Origin: Acidobacteriota bacterium
GTDB lineage: Bacteria; Acidobacteriota; Blastocatellia; Pyrinomonadales; Pyrinomonadaceae
Length of the DNA stretch: 64,000 nt
Direction: 5' to 3'
Assembly (NCBI GenBank): GCA_003385635.1
Contig: QQUY01000001.1
Span: 372,001-436,000 of the forward strand
The notes below the pieces were generated by a model that saw only the letters and a list, made by a program, of their open reading frames with translations, searched no databases and was not told where the DNA came from. Positions within the stretch are counted from its first letter, which is position 1. Every line of letters begins with the position of its first letter. Position numbers and translations under genes: made by a program. Below, in pieces: positions 18,658 to 27,862 of the stretch.

Positions 18658-19251
18658 TTGAATTTGATCAGTCCACAAGGATTCGGATTAGGTTCTTCTC
18701 GATTCATCAGGGAGTTTCAGGCCGAAATGCAGCTGGACATTACCCTCGACAGGTACAGCAGGTGTCGCCATCTACTTAAATGGAGGTTACCGAATCTTCC
18801 TTATTTAAAGCCGAAGGTCTTCATAAGTTTTCTCAAGTGGAGCGGCTTAAAAGCAAAAGATGGAAAGGACGTTTTAGCATGGTGGAAACCAACTGGCCCT
18901 AGAATCAAGGTGCGGTCTCTTCAGCCAAAGACTGGCCGACATAGTGGAGCAGTTGCACATTTCTTGCCGCACCTGGGGCTTATTGAGATAGACACTTGGG
19001 TTTGTGAGATCGTCGAAAAACACCATGGAAATCCGAAGGTTCCGTTGCTCTTCGAGAAGATGGTGATGCATGAGTTGGTTCACTTCGGAAACCACGCTCC
19101 GGGAACGAAGATGCCTCAGCCTGCAGGAAGCAATGACTACCACTATGCCTATGGTGTCGAAAGGGGTATGGAATTCGAATCGGAGGCCTACGGTGTAGTC
19201 CAAGGTTGGGAAGAATTTGGAGAATCTAAGTACACACCATTACGGCTTTAG
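18658..19251 (+). CDS. Zincin-like HExxH protein, possible effector
   Basis: A protein of up to 197 residues without a recognised family. It has a metal-binding motif HELVHFGNH (residues ~141-149) and a downstream acidic helix EFESEAYG, the arrangement of a gluzincin-like or toxin-type metallopeptidase (HExxH plus distal Glu). No signal peptide is seen. The start is uncertain: TTG 18658 or the ATG at codon 24. Base composition is more AT-rich than neighbours and codon use looks less biased, as in acquired DNA. It may be a peptidase domain of a secreted effector. Confidence 0.55.
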   Translation: MNLISPQGFGLGSSRFIREFQAEMQLDITLDRYSRCRHLLKWRLPNLPYLKPKVFISFLKWSGLKAKDGKDVLAWWKPTGPRIKVRSLQPKTGRHSGAVAHFLPHLGLIEIDTWVCEIVEKHHGNPKVPLLFEKMVMHELVHFGNHAPGTKMPQPAGSNDYHYAYGVERGMEFESEAYGVVQGWEEFGESKYTPLRL

Positions 19252-19355
19252 GCGACACCGACCGGAATTCTAACAAGCATTTTTTGGTCTGAGGGTTGAA
19301 TCGTGAAGCAACCAACCGACACAACTGGAAGGAGTAGTCAGCAAACAAGCGTCTG

Positions 19356-19844
19356 ATGGCATTACAAAAAGGATTCATTCTAGGAAAATGTGCGTTTTTT
19401 CCTTCTGTCGTGAGGTTCAACGGTATTCGCGTCGGGCACGTCGGCAGTCTTGTTGAAGTCTATAACTCGAAACTTCCTACGCTTGAGCAGAATCTAGGAC
19501 TTGCTTACACAAACGGTGAAGGCTACTTCGTAATTCCTTTCTTGTGGGACGATTACAACGAAGGTGATGGAATCGATTTGGGGCACTTTTCCGTCGTGGC
19601 AAGTACTCTAAATTTAAGCCTGACAATGGATGGTAAAGGGCAGATTCACACAGTTTCCAACATTTCGGAACTTTGGACATCCTGGGGACACGGTTCACCT
19701 CTTGGGGCCCAGGTATCTTCGGGAGTGCTAGAACTAAGCAGATTCCGGCCATTCCTGTTGGCGTCTGGGATCCTTACAGCGTTTACTCCTCAGCTAAGCA
19801 TAGGAAAACGGATTGCTTATGGGGTCTGTGTGATTTCCGATTAG
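19356..19844 (+). CDS. Hypothetical protein with transthyretin-like segment
   Basis: A 162-residue protein. The stretch GSLVEVYNSKLP followed by LGLAYTNGEGYFVIPF resembles the beta-sandwich of transthyretin-like/carboxypeptidase-regulatory domains (V-D-D, then T-DexGyF-i). The C-terminal third is hydrophobic (FRPFLLASGILTAFTP). It lies 104 bp after the zincin-like gene on the same strand. I cannot assign a function; confidence that it is a real gene is moderate. Confidence 0.5.
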   Translation: MALQKGFILGKCAFFPSVVRFNGIRVGHVGSLVEVYNSKLPTLEQNLGLAYTNGEGYFVIPFLWDDYNEGDGIDLGHFSVVASTLNLSLTMDGKGQIHTVSNISELWTSWGHGSPLGAQVSSGVLELSRFRPFLLASGILTAFTPQLSIGKRIAYGVCVISD

Positions 19845-19955
19845 AGACAGATGTTACCAGATCATCGAGCTGATTTATAAGCGTGACCTCTGACTTGTTC
19901 TCCTTCCGCCTATCCGTAGAACTCGGTCCGACGGAACTAAGCCTTGGGGGCTTCA

Positions 19956-20690
19956 ATGGAATACTTAGGGGTATCAGATCTAAGGGACTATTCGAAATGG
20001 GCTGGCAGGAGCGCCGAAGAGATTAAGAAGGCGGTCAAAATGCTCCCACACGGCTGGGCGACGGTATTCGGTACAGACGATGTAAAAATTGGCATCCCCC
20101 AATGGGCAAATCGTGTAAGAAACTTCTTTAACGAAACGCCCACGGAGTTGGCTCCTATTAACATCAAAGATTCCCATATCACTAACCTTAGACTTCCGAA
20201 ACCAGGGATACTTAACAAGTTCGCAATGGCGGGAGGAACAAATGTATACAAGGACCGTTCCGGCAATTTTTGGTTCTCGCTTGTTGCGACTTCGGCTGTC
20301 TACCATGAAGGCGATGGCCACCCATCAAAGCAAGAGACACTCGCGGCAGTAAAGTGGCGCCAGGCCGACCACGTGTTCAAGCTTCTTGCTCCGGACGGTA
20401 CAGGTGGATCGAGTGAGCTAATCCTTTCTAATCCTCGAAAGTTATCTCACCTACCTGCGATCTTTCCAGAGGGGTATTTGAAAGATGGTAAGTGGTTTTC
20501 AGTAACGAATTGCATCGTTTTCGACCATGTTCTGAGAGGCTCTTACAACTTCGCTGATGCGTTAGTTATGGGAGGAAAGTCACACGAGTATTTGGATATT
20601 GCGCCTCACATGGCAATGAAGAAAGAGTATGTTAATCCTCCCCCTTTTTCTCCGCTATCTTCCCGAATATTTCCTAGCAAACTCCCTTGA
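19956..20690 (+). CDS. Hypothetical protein of the accessory patch
   Basis: A protein of about 244 residues if the ATG at 19956 is used; the frame also permits a TTG at 19944. No family is recognised. It is globular and rich in aromatic residues, without membrane segments. The last ~20 residues (PPPFSPLSSRIFPSKLP) look like out-of-frame or degenerate sequence, and a transposase remnant lies shortly downstream, so the 3' end may have been truncated by an insertion. It follows the transthyretin-like gene on the same strand. Confidence 0.5.
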   Translation: MEYLGVSDLRDYSKWAGRSAEEIKKAVKMLPHGWATVFGTDDVKIGIPQWANRVRNFFNETPTELAPINIKDSHITNLRLPKPGILNKFAMAGGTNVYKDRSGNFWFSLVATSAVYHEGDGHPSKQETLAAVKWRQADHVFKLLAPDGTGGSSELILSNPRKLSHLPAIFPEGYLKDGKWFSVTNCIVFDHVLRGSYNFADALVMGGKSHEYLDIAPHMAMKKEYVNPPPFSPLSSRIFPSKLP

Positions 20691-20759
20691 TGGTTGGATC
20701 CATTTCCGAGGAATCTTAAGTCCATTTGCAATCGCAGTGATTGGAGTACGGAGCAATTT

Positions 20760-20970
20760 CAGTTTGTTTCTCTTACGGCCTTTTCAAATAACGCTACTTA
20801 CTCCGGGGCGAAACGAACGCTTATCGTGAACGCCGTTGAGAGAAAACTGCTTCACATCGCGTTTGGTGTCATAAAAAACGTAAGTCCTTTTGACCCAAAC
20901 TTCGCGCAGGCAGCTTACAGTACAAGTCAGTATCTAAACGACGGGGATTCCGTCGTTATTCAAGCGCCAA
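20760..20970 (+). pseudogene. Remnant of an IS110-family transposase C-terminus
   Basis: The translation from about 20784 contains SGAKRTLIVNAVERKLLHIA and then FGVIKNVSPFDPNF. This is very like the end of IS110/IS116/IS902 transposases, where a conserved RKLLhiafgvLK helix is followed by FDP. No N-terminal DEDD domain or upstream remainder is visible, so this is a decayed fragment. It sits between the accessory genes and mqnP, and is the main visible sign of transposition here. Confidence 0.5.
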
Positions 20971-21015
20971 GGACTTTGTTGCTCGCGGGACGCTCGCGTT
21001 TCTTCCGCTCACCGC

Positions 21016-21882
21016 TCACTGCAAAAACACAGCCGCGCCGAAGGTCAGGAACAGGATCACGCTGACGAACGCATTTGCCGTGAAGAAAGCGGCGTTCATT
21101 CGCGACAGGTCATTCGGTTTTATCAGTGTGTGCTGATAAACAAGCAATGCGCCAGTCGCTCCGACACCGATCGCTGCCAGCGTTCCGAGATCAGTGACCA
21201 GATACAACGCGAGCAGCGTGACAAACGCGAGAAGATGTAGAAATCGCGCGATCCATAGCGCGCCTCTTATGCCAAACCGGGAAGGGATCGACTTTAGTCC
21301 CTTTTCCCTGTCGTATTCGAAATCCTGACACGAATAAAGTACGTCGAATCCCGCTGTCCACAAGAGCACAAGCAGCGAAAGCAGAAGAGGTATGTAGGAA
21401 TCGATCGCTCCGCGGACAGCTATCCACGCGCCGGTCGGCGAGATAGCAAGTGCCCATCCGAGGATCAGGTGCGAAAACGATGTAAATCTCTTGGCGTACG
21501 AATAACCGAGAACACTGGCCAAAGCGACGGGCGAAAGGTATAGCGTGAGGCGGTTGAGCATCGCGGCGGCGAGAAGAAACAAGGCGCAGGATGCGAGCAT
21601 AAATGCCCACGCAAAACCGACGGTGAGTTTCCCCGTAGGAAGCTCTCGGTTCGCGGTCCGGGGATTCTCGGCGTCGATATCTTTGTCAGCGATCCGGTTG
21701 AAGCTCATCGCCGCACTTCTCGCGCCGACCATTGCGACAGTGATCCACAGGATCTGCCACCAGGAAGGTAGTCCGTTCGCGGCAAGGATGGCGCCGAGGA
21801 ACGCGAACGGCAGCGCGAACAGCGTGTGCTCGAACTTGATCATTTCGAGCGTTGTCTTCAGTTTTGAAAAGAATCCGGCCAT
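21016..21882 (-). CDS. mqnP: UbiA-like prenyltransferase MqnP
   Basis: A 288-residue polytopic membrane prenyltransferase. The two Asp-rich motifs are NRIADKDID and [14 protein letters not shown]; the start region [20 protein letters not shown] is typical of the futalosine-pathway enzyme MqnP. It attaches the isoprenoid chain to the naphthoate ring. ATG 21882 is chosen; it lies only 2 bases after the T-run of a terminator-like hairpin, and the best ribosome-site candidate (GGCAGGG) is inside that hairpin. The stop lies in a short GCTCACC repeat at 21007-21022. Confidence 0.9.
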   Translation of the reverse strand: MAGFFSKLKTTLEMIKFEHTLFALPFAFLGAILAANGLPSWWQILWITVAMVGARSAAMSFNRIADKDIDAENPRTANRELPTGKLTVGFAWAFMLASCALFLLAAAMLNRLTLYLSPVALASVLGYSYAKRFTSFSHLILGWALAISPTGAWIAVRGAIDSYIPLLLSLLVLLWTAGFDVLYSCQDFEYDREKGLKSIPSRFGIRGALWIARFLHLLAFVTLLALYLVTDLGTLAAIGVGATGALLVYQHTLIKPNDLSRMNAAFFTANAFVSVILFLTFGAAVFLQ

Positions 21883-21883
21883 C

Positions 21884-21912
21884 AAAAAAGCCCTGCCTTT
21901 CGGGCAAGGCTT
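21884..21912 (-). terminator. Terminator-like hairpin abutting the mqnP start
   Basis: Read on the minus strand: a 10-bp stem with one T-G pair (AAGCCTTGCC with GGCAGGGCTT), loop CGAAA, then six T residues and the mqnP ATG two bases later. It could end transcription from the upstream gene (21953-23185). Because the 3' arm holds the only good Shine-Dalgarno candidate, it could also control mqnP. Confidence 0.7.
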
Positions 21913-21952
21913 GATTCTATTATTCTGCGCGGTCGGGGTAAACCGTTGTCAA

Positions 21953-23185
21953 CTAACGTCCCGCGCGAGCGTTCACGATCCTGAGAGCGTTCTTGCGGAC
22001 AGCCTCTGGCACGTTCTTGTTGTTAGGGATGGCTTTCAGGTCCTTCATCTGCAGACGCGGCAGGAAGCTCATTACGTTTGCAAGCGGACTCCTCGGATTA
22101 AGGCAGATATTCAAAACGATCTTGTAATTCCTGGCCCACTTGAGATTAGTGGCGATCGACCTCAAAACATCACCGCTTATCGTACGCATATTCGCGATCT
22201 GCTCGACCTCCTGCTCTGTGATCTTCGGATTCTGAATCACGGCAGTCGAAATAATCTTGTTCGGGTCGCGGATAAGAACCGTGCGCGCCTCGCGGTTGCC
22301 CTTCATAGCCAGCTTCATTCGATCGCGCATGTTCATCTTCATCACACGGCTGATCATCGAGATTCGCTCGGCCGTGAGTTCGTCTTCCGCCTCGGACCTG
22401 AATTCGCCGACGATCTTGTCGACGACCGCCTGTCGTTCGGCCTCGGTCTCTTCATAGATCTCCTCGACATATTCAAGCGATAGCCAGCTGTCGTCGACCT
22501 CTGCATCCGGCACTTCGATAAGTTCCGCCAGAAGAAGCGCGTCTTCGACTGAAACTTCCGCCGCGTCCGGGCCTTCGGCCAGATTCTCGGTAAACTCTGC
22601 AGATTCAATAAATTCCGCAGCCGCTTCCTTTCCCTGGGCACGAAGCTCGCGCGCTATCTGCTCTGCTCCTCTTTCTTTTTCGAAGAACTCCCGTTTCGTC
22701 TCCCTGGCCCTTCGTTCTGCCTCGGCGCTCTTGTTCGGATTTTGAAGGATCGCGTCGATGATCTCGGGAGACTTGATCAACAACTGCTGATTGAGTGCGA
22801 GAAGTTCGAGTAGCTCCGGATTGCGCGAGGTCTTTGCTAGTCCGACCAGAGAAGAATGAGGGGTTGCCGGATTCGAAACCACGGCTTCGTAGACGGCGTG
22901 TGAAGATCCCGCGTTTATCGCGTAGTGGTCGAGGACAAGCGGCGGGGCCTCAGGTGAGGCGACTACGTCCAGAAGCTTCCCTTCCTCTTGTGCCAAAAGT
23001 GTTTCTTTCGCTGTTTTTGCGATCTCGTCATCTTCACAGCGTGCAAGAACGGCGAGGGCCTCGAGCAGATCCGCCTGCGGGAGAGGAAGGATGCCTTTCG
23101 CGGCCGCCAGCTGGGCTGGTCGCGGAGCAGTGCCTTCTGCGATCGCTTTGACTACTTTGTTCTCGGACCTGATGTTTAGCGCCAT
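21953..23185 (-). CDS. Helical-repeat protein of unknown function
   Basis: A 410-residue, soluble, highly charged alpha-helical protein. The start chosen is ATG 23185 (MALNIRSENKVVKAIAEG); the frame runs upstream to 23302 but that part is poorly coding. Segments such as AVYEAVVSNPATPHSSLVGL and VLIRDPNKIISTAVIQNPKI recall leucine-rich-repeat-variant/HEAT-like units (about 24 residues with an xNPxt corner) in the N-terminal and C-terminal parts. An acidic middle (residues ~215-290) separates them. I do not recognise a characterised family. It is followed by the hairpin at 21884. Confidence 0.8.
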   Translation of the reverse strand: MALNIRSENKVVKAIAEGTAPRPAQLAAAKGILPLPQADLLEALAVLARCEDDEIAKTAKETLLAQEEGKLLDVVASPEAPPLVLDHYAINAGSSHAVYEAVVSNPATPHSSLVGLAKTSRNPELLELLALNQQLLIKSPEIIDAILQNPNKSAEAERRARETKREFFEKERGAEQIARELRAQGKEAAAEFIESAEFTENLAEGPDAAEVSVEDALLLAELIEVPDAEVDDSWLSLEYVEEIYEETEAERQAVVDKIVGEFRSEAEDELTAERISMISRVMKMNMRDRMKLAMKGNREARTVLIRDPNKIISTAVIQNPKITEQEVEQIANMRTISGDVLRSIATNLKWARNYKIVLNICLNPRSPLANVMSFLPRLQMKDLKAIPNNKNVPEAVRKNALRIVNARAGR

Positions 23186-23394
23186 TTTGTAAGGGACTTG
23201 CAGGAAAACTCTAGGACGGAAGGAATGCCTCTGAAGAACCGACGGCAAGACGGATTGTAACACAACCCGGAACGCCGCTTCGCTCCTTCTTGACTGCCCC
23301 AACCGGTTAACTTACTCTCGGACTTTGCCTGGAATTGCACGTCTGTTAAGCCTATATTTTCCAATAACTATCACAGGATATTAAAAGCAGAAAG

Positions 23395-24732
<1,338 letters not shown>

Positions 24733-24734
24733 TC

Positions 24735-24778
24735 AATGATCACGTATCAAGGATCAGGTATCAAAGATTCAGTGTCAG
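24735..24778. repeat. GATCA/GTATCA short tandem
   Basis: GATCAATGATCACGTATCAAGG followed by further ATCAGGTATCA units is the same sequence family as the inverted element at 30357-30566. It starts directly behind the dehydrogenase stop; no inverse partner is obvious before 24960. Confidence 0.55.
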
Positions 24779-24929
24779 CCGAGTAAGGTCGATGGTCGGG
24801 ACTCATTTCCTGAGAATCGAGCTTTCGGCACAGACTGTGGCCGATACCCGCACCTTGAAACTTGCTCCCTGGCACACGACACATGTAGTTTGACGTCTAC
24901 CTTACAGAGCCCGCTCGGGGTTTTGAGTT

Positions 24930-24961
24930 ATCCTCTTGCTCTTAGAGCAGGAGGATTTTTT
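24930..24961 (+). promoter_or_regulatory. RBS-containing terminator-like hairpin in a 5' leader
   Basis: A 12-bp stem (one T-G pair) with loop TTA is followed by six T residues. The 3' arm carries AGGAGGA, the only Shine-Dalgarno sequence for the lipoprotein ATG at 24965. It could terminate, attenuate or block translation, or be the terminator of a short leader transcript. Confidence 0.65.
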
Positions 24962-24964
24962 GAT

Positions 24965-25864
24965 ATGAGAAGCTTTTTCACAACAAAGACACTTATCATT
25001 GCGGGTTTAGCGGCACTGGTTGCACTCGGTGCGGGATGCCCTGCGAACACGAATGTCAACGTGAACGCAAACGCGGACAACACCAACTCGAACATCAATT
25101 CGAACGAAGGAGAGTCGAACTCGGACACGAATTCGACGAGTTCGATGATCGAGGCAAATGAGCCTGACGAGTACGAAGGCGTAGTAACGATCGGTATCCA
25201 GACTTCCGGAGAAACGACACAGAAGATGCCCACCTTGCAGGCTAAAGTAGCCAGGGACGGCGAGAACAGGCGAATGGAGCTTTCGATGCCCAACGGCGAG
25301 AAGCTCATCTATCTTACAGTCGGAGCCGACCAATACGTCATTGCTCCCGCGCGTAAACAATTTGCAAAGCTGGACGAACAGGCACTCGGATTTGAGGTCC
25401 GCAAACTCCTGATGCCGGACCAGATCGTGAGCCAGGTGAAGGCGCTAGAAGGCGTAAAACGAGCCGGCGAGGAGAAGTTCAATGGCCGGGATGTCGTGCG
25501 TTATACGTTCGAAAGCGAGGCAGAAACGAACTCGAGTGCGGGTGAGGTAGAAACCGCATCGTTCGTACTTGTAGACAAGGAGACGAATCTGCCCCTCAGA
25601 TCGGTCATCGAAATGGAATCGAAAGGTGGCAACGTCGGCGGCGTTTCGAAGATAATGACCGTTACCGAGATCAAAGACCTGAAGACCGAGGTCGACGATG
25701 CGATGTTCAAGAAACCGGAGGGCTATGACGAAGTGACCCCTGAGGAAGTCCGGGCGCAGGTCCAGACATTTCTTGTTGCTGCGCAGGCGATCGTTGGACA
25801 GCTGATGCAGTCGGCACAAAATCCGACGCCGACGCCTTCAGGAAACTCGAACACCGATCGATAG
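24965..25864 (+). CDS. Asn-rich lipoprotein, LolA-like fold possible
   Basis: A 299-residue lipoprotein. The signal peptide ends in a lipobox LGAGC (Cys25). A low-complexity Asn/Ser/Thr linker (residues ~28-60, NVNVNANADNTN) is followed by a beta-rich domain with repeated antiparallel strands. That domain resembles LolA/LolB-like or outer-membrane lipoprotein-sorting folds (VARDGENRRMELSMPNGEKL, VSQVKALEGVKRAGEEKFNG, VLVDKETNLPLRSVIEME). A Pro/Ser/Asn tail ends it. Asn-rich stalks after the lipid Cys are common in this lineage. Function unknown beyond envelope location; possible lipid or lipoprotein carrier. Confidence 0.85.
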   Translation: MRSFFTTKTLIIAGLAALVALGAGCPANTNVNVNANADNTNSNINSNEGESNSDTNSTSSMIEANEPDEYEGVVTIGIQTSGETTQKMPTLQAKVARDGENRRMELSMPNGEKLIYLTVGADQYVIAPARKQFAKLDEQALGFEVRKLLMPDQIVSQVKALEGVKRAGEEKFNGRDVVRYTFESEAETNSSAGEVETASFVLVDKETNLPLRSVIEMESKGGNVGGVSKIMTVTEIKDLKTEVDDAMFKKPEGYDEVTPEEVRAQVQTFLVAAQAIVGQLMQSAQNPTPTPSGNSNTDR

Positions 25865-25885
25865 TCAGCACTTACTTTGACTTTT

Positions 25886-25915
25886 GGCGGAGCGGTGATC
25901 GCTCCGCCTGTTGTT
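25886..25915 (+). terminator. Terminator hairpin after the Asn-rich lipoprotein
   Basis: A perfect 9-bp stem (GGCGGAGCG with CGCTCCGCC) with a 5-nt loop, 21 bp after the stop, is followed by a weak T-rich stretch (TGTTGTTT). Confidence 0.65.
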
Positions 25916-25956
25916 TAGAGGGTGCCGACTGATATGCTTCGGCCGGGAGAAAACAA

Positions 25957-26721
25957 ATGGGAAAATTCTTGATCGGAGCCATTCTTGGGGCGCTCATCGG
26001 TGGGGCGCTCACGTTCTATTTCTTTGTAGGAGTGCCAAGTGCCGGTGAGGTGCCCGGCGAACCCGTACAGGCCCCCGATGCTGATGGTCCCAAGGCAGGC
26101 ACGGCGACGATCGTCTTAAGAGAGGAATTCTTCAACGTCGTGCTGTCGACCATCTTCGAGGAGATGCAGGCGCCGAAATTCCCTTTGCGATCCTCTCTGG
26201 AAGTGCCGAGACCGATCAGTGGAGAGTTGATTTCCTCGCAGAACGGCCAGAATTGCGAGGACAACATCACCTTGCTTCCTGAAGGTAGCGGAGTGAAGAC
26301 CGGCGTCACGCTGGAAGAAGGAAAATTGACAGCGCCAATGGCTTTCAAGGGCAGCGCGAACGTGCTCGGGAGTTGCTATTCGTTCTCCGGATGGAGTAAA
26401 TCCGACCTGAATCTCAATTTTGACTCTGAAACAGGAAATGTCTACGGGAAGATCAATGTTCAAACCGTCAATCTTGACGGAATGACCCCTCTTGCAAGCG
26501 GGCTGATTGCCCAGTTCGTTCAGGGAGCGCTGAACCAGCGAGTGAACCCGATAACATTGATAGAGGGCAAACAGGTCGCCGTCGATCTTCCTATTGAGGC
26601 TTCAGGCGGGAATCTAACGGCGAAGATCACAGATGTCCGCGCGGAAGTAAAGGACAAGGCGCTGAATCTGAACGTGACGTATGATTTTGAAGGGTCCGGG
26701 AGTTCGGGGACGGAAAATTAG
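25957..26721 (+). CDS. Membrane-anchored periplasmic protein of unknown function
   Basis: A 254-residue protein with one N-terminal membrane segment (LIGAILGALIGGALTFYFFVG, residues ~4-25, Gly-zipper-like), then a Pro-rich spacer and a beta-rich soluble domain of ~200 residues. A good ribosome site (GGGAGA) lies 7 nt upstream. The alternation of amphipathic strands with two Cys (NCEDN, GSCYSF) suggests an exported fold. I do not recognise a family; a lipid-binding (TULIP-like) fold is a guess only. Confidence 0.75.
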   Translation: MGKFLIGAILGALIGGALTFYFFVGVPSAGEVPGEPVQAPDADGPKAGTATIVLREEFFNVVLSTIFEEMQAPKFPLRSSLEVPRPISGELISSQNGQNCEDNITLLPEGSGVKTGVTLEEGKLTAPMAFKGSANVLGSCYSFSGWSKSDLNLNFDSETGNVYGKINVQTVNLDGMTPLASGLIAQFVQGALNQRVNPITLIEGKQVAVDLPIEASGGNLTAKITDVRAEVKDKALNLNVTYDFEGSGSSGTEN

Positions 26722-26800
26722 ACCCAGATGAACACGGATGAAGAATGATAAGGCGGACCAAACAAACCGTCATCTTTTATCTGTGTTCATTTGTGTCCGA
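26722..26800. repeat. Inverted AGATGAACAC repeat pair
   Basis: The left arm (26724-26744) reads CCAGATGAACACGGATGAAG. The right arm (26771-26800) holds ATCTGTGTTCATTTGTGTCC, its inverse. The element starts on the base after the TAG of the upstream gene. Confidence 0.7.
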
Positions 26801-26815
26801 TAGTCTTCATACAGA

Positions 26816-26851
26816 GAAGGCCCCGATGATCTCTCATCGCGGCCTTCTTTT
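26816..26851 (+). terminator. Bidirectional terminator-like hairpin between convergent genes
   Basis: A 14-bp stem with one mismatch (GAAGGCCCCGATGA with TCATCGCGGCCTTC), loop TCTC, is followed on plus by TTTTGG. It lies between the membrane-anchored protein and the full-length rhodanese frame, whose stop is at 26864-26866. Confidence 0.75.
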
Positions 26852-26863
26852 GGCTGGTCTGCT

Positions 26864-27364
26864 CTATTTCTCAGCGGCTCCTGATCCCATCGGATATCCG
26901 GCCTTCTTCCAGGCAGCGGTGCCTCCCTTAAGAGCAAAAACCTTCCTATAACCTTTTTCGATCAGCTTCTGTACCACACGGGCACTAGTATGTTCGTCTT
27001 TTCAAGAGCAGTAGGCAATTACAGTTTTGCCTTCGGGCACCTCCTCAGCCCTTGCCTCAATCGCCGAAACTGGAATGTTGACCGCACCCTCGATGTGTTC
27101 GATAGCAAAGTTGTTCGCTGACCTTGTGTCGATGAAAAACGCCTCACCCTTATCGAAGAGCTCTTTCGCCTTGGCAAGCTCGATACGAGGAGCATTGTCC
27201 TCGTGTCCGTGCTCATCTACGTTCGTTTTTTCTTCGACCGGTGTCGTTGCGATCAGCGGAGCTGATTCGTGCGGCGCAGATGTCGCTTCCGGAATCTCCG
27301 TGCTTTGGCAAGCGATGAAGACCGCCATCGAAAGAATGAATGTCGCTGCAAGTGTTAATCGCAT
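26864..27364 (-). CDS. Rhodanese-like lipoprotein with in-frame UGA, candidate selenoprotein
   Basis: A lipoprotein with lipobox FIAC (Cys19), a spacer and a rhodanese domain. Conventional reading stops at the TGA at 27002-27004 after ...VIAYCS, cutting the domain at its active-site loop. The same frame continues without a stop for 45 codons (KDEHTSARVV ... LKGGTAAWKKAGYPM) to TAG 26864-26866, which completes the rhodanese fold for a total of 166 residues. Relatives with the YCSC-x-x-E-x-TSAR loop have Cys where this gene has UGA. A hairpin 21 nt after the UGA resembles a bacterial SECIS. Selenocysteine at residue 121 is therefore plausible. The alternatives are a recent Cys-to-stop mutation (TGC or TGT to TGA) or a sequence error. 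No sel genes are in the window. Confidence 0.65.
26969..27004 (-). promoter_or_regulatory. Candidate bSECIS element behind the rhodanese UGA
   Basis: After UGA and 21 nt, the transcript offers loop CGTGT on stem GTGCC/GGTAC, extended by CT/AG beyond a bulged A. The loop has G at position two and a GU pair of bases, and the spacing falls inside the window usual for bacterial SECIS hairpins. The stem is short and includes one G-T pair, so chance formation cannot be excluded. Confidence 0.45.
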
Positions 27365-27365
27365 A

Positions 27366-27862
27366 GCTTAGTGATTAGTAAATCGTGAATCGTGAATCGT
27401 GAATCGTGAATCGTGAATCGTGAATCGTGAATCGTAAATCGTGAATCGTAAATCGTGAATCGTAAATCGTAAATCGTGAATCGTCGATCGTGTCAGTAGC
27501 CCGCGCGTTAGCAAGGGCGAAAAGGGGCGCCGCTAATAGTGAATCGTGAATAACAAACCGTGAACGGCAAGTCGTTTGTTGCGTACCTGACTCCGGGAGA
27601 AACTCTCTTTCAAAGTTTATTAAACCGGCGACCCCGACTGCAACTACTAAACTTCTTCGAACAGCATCGCCAATCTCATTGGTAAATGAGTTCGGAAGTA
27701 TCGTCTAGATGCTTCTGACTTTGGGTTTCAAGACTAACGAATCAACATTCCCGATTTTCGATTCATTATTCCCGCTTAACTATTCACCATTTACAATTCA
27801 CAATTCTCAACTCGCCGTTCACGAAACGAGTTTCACCCTTGCTTGCACGCGGGCTACCGACC
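27366..27862. repeat. Inverted GTGAATC heptamer element with REP-like motif
   Basis: The left arm (27376-27490) has about fifteen 7-bp units GTGAATC/GTAAATC. At 27492-27522 lies a motif beginning GTCAGTAGCCCGCGCG and continuing TTAGCAAGGGCGAAA; its inverse, with few changes, is at 27831-27861. Between them the right part (27735-27830) has inverted units such as GATTCAT, TTTACAATTCAC and AATTCTC. The purF stop TAG (27854-27856) lies inside the right motif. No gene is seen in this ~490-bp spacer. A third motif copy is at 37081-37108. Confidence 0.85.

Noticed and set aside
20688-20693. In-frame TGA between the accessory orphan gene and the open frame behind it, as another Sec candidate
   Set aside because: No protein homology continues across the TGA; the downstream part is an IS110-like remnant of different origin.
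27376-27490. GTGAATC array as a CRISPR array
   Set aside because: Units are 7 bp, contiguous and lack spacers; no cas genes nearby.
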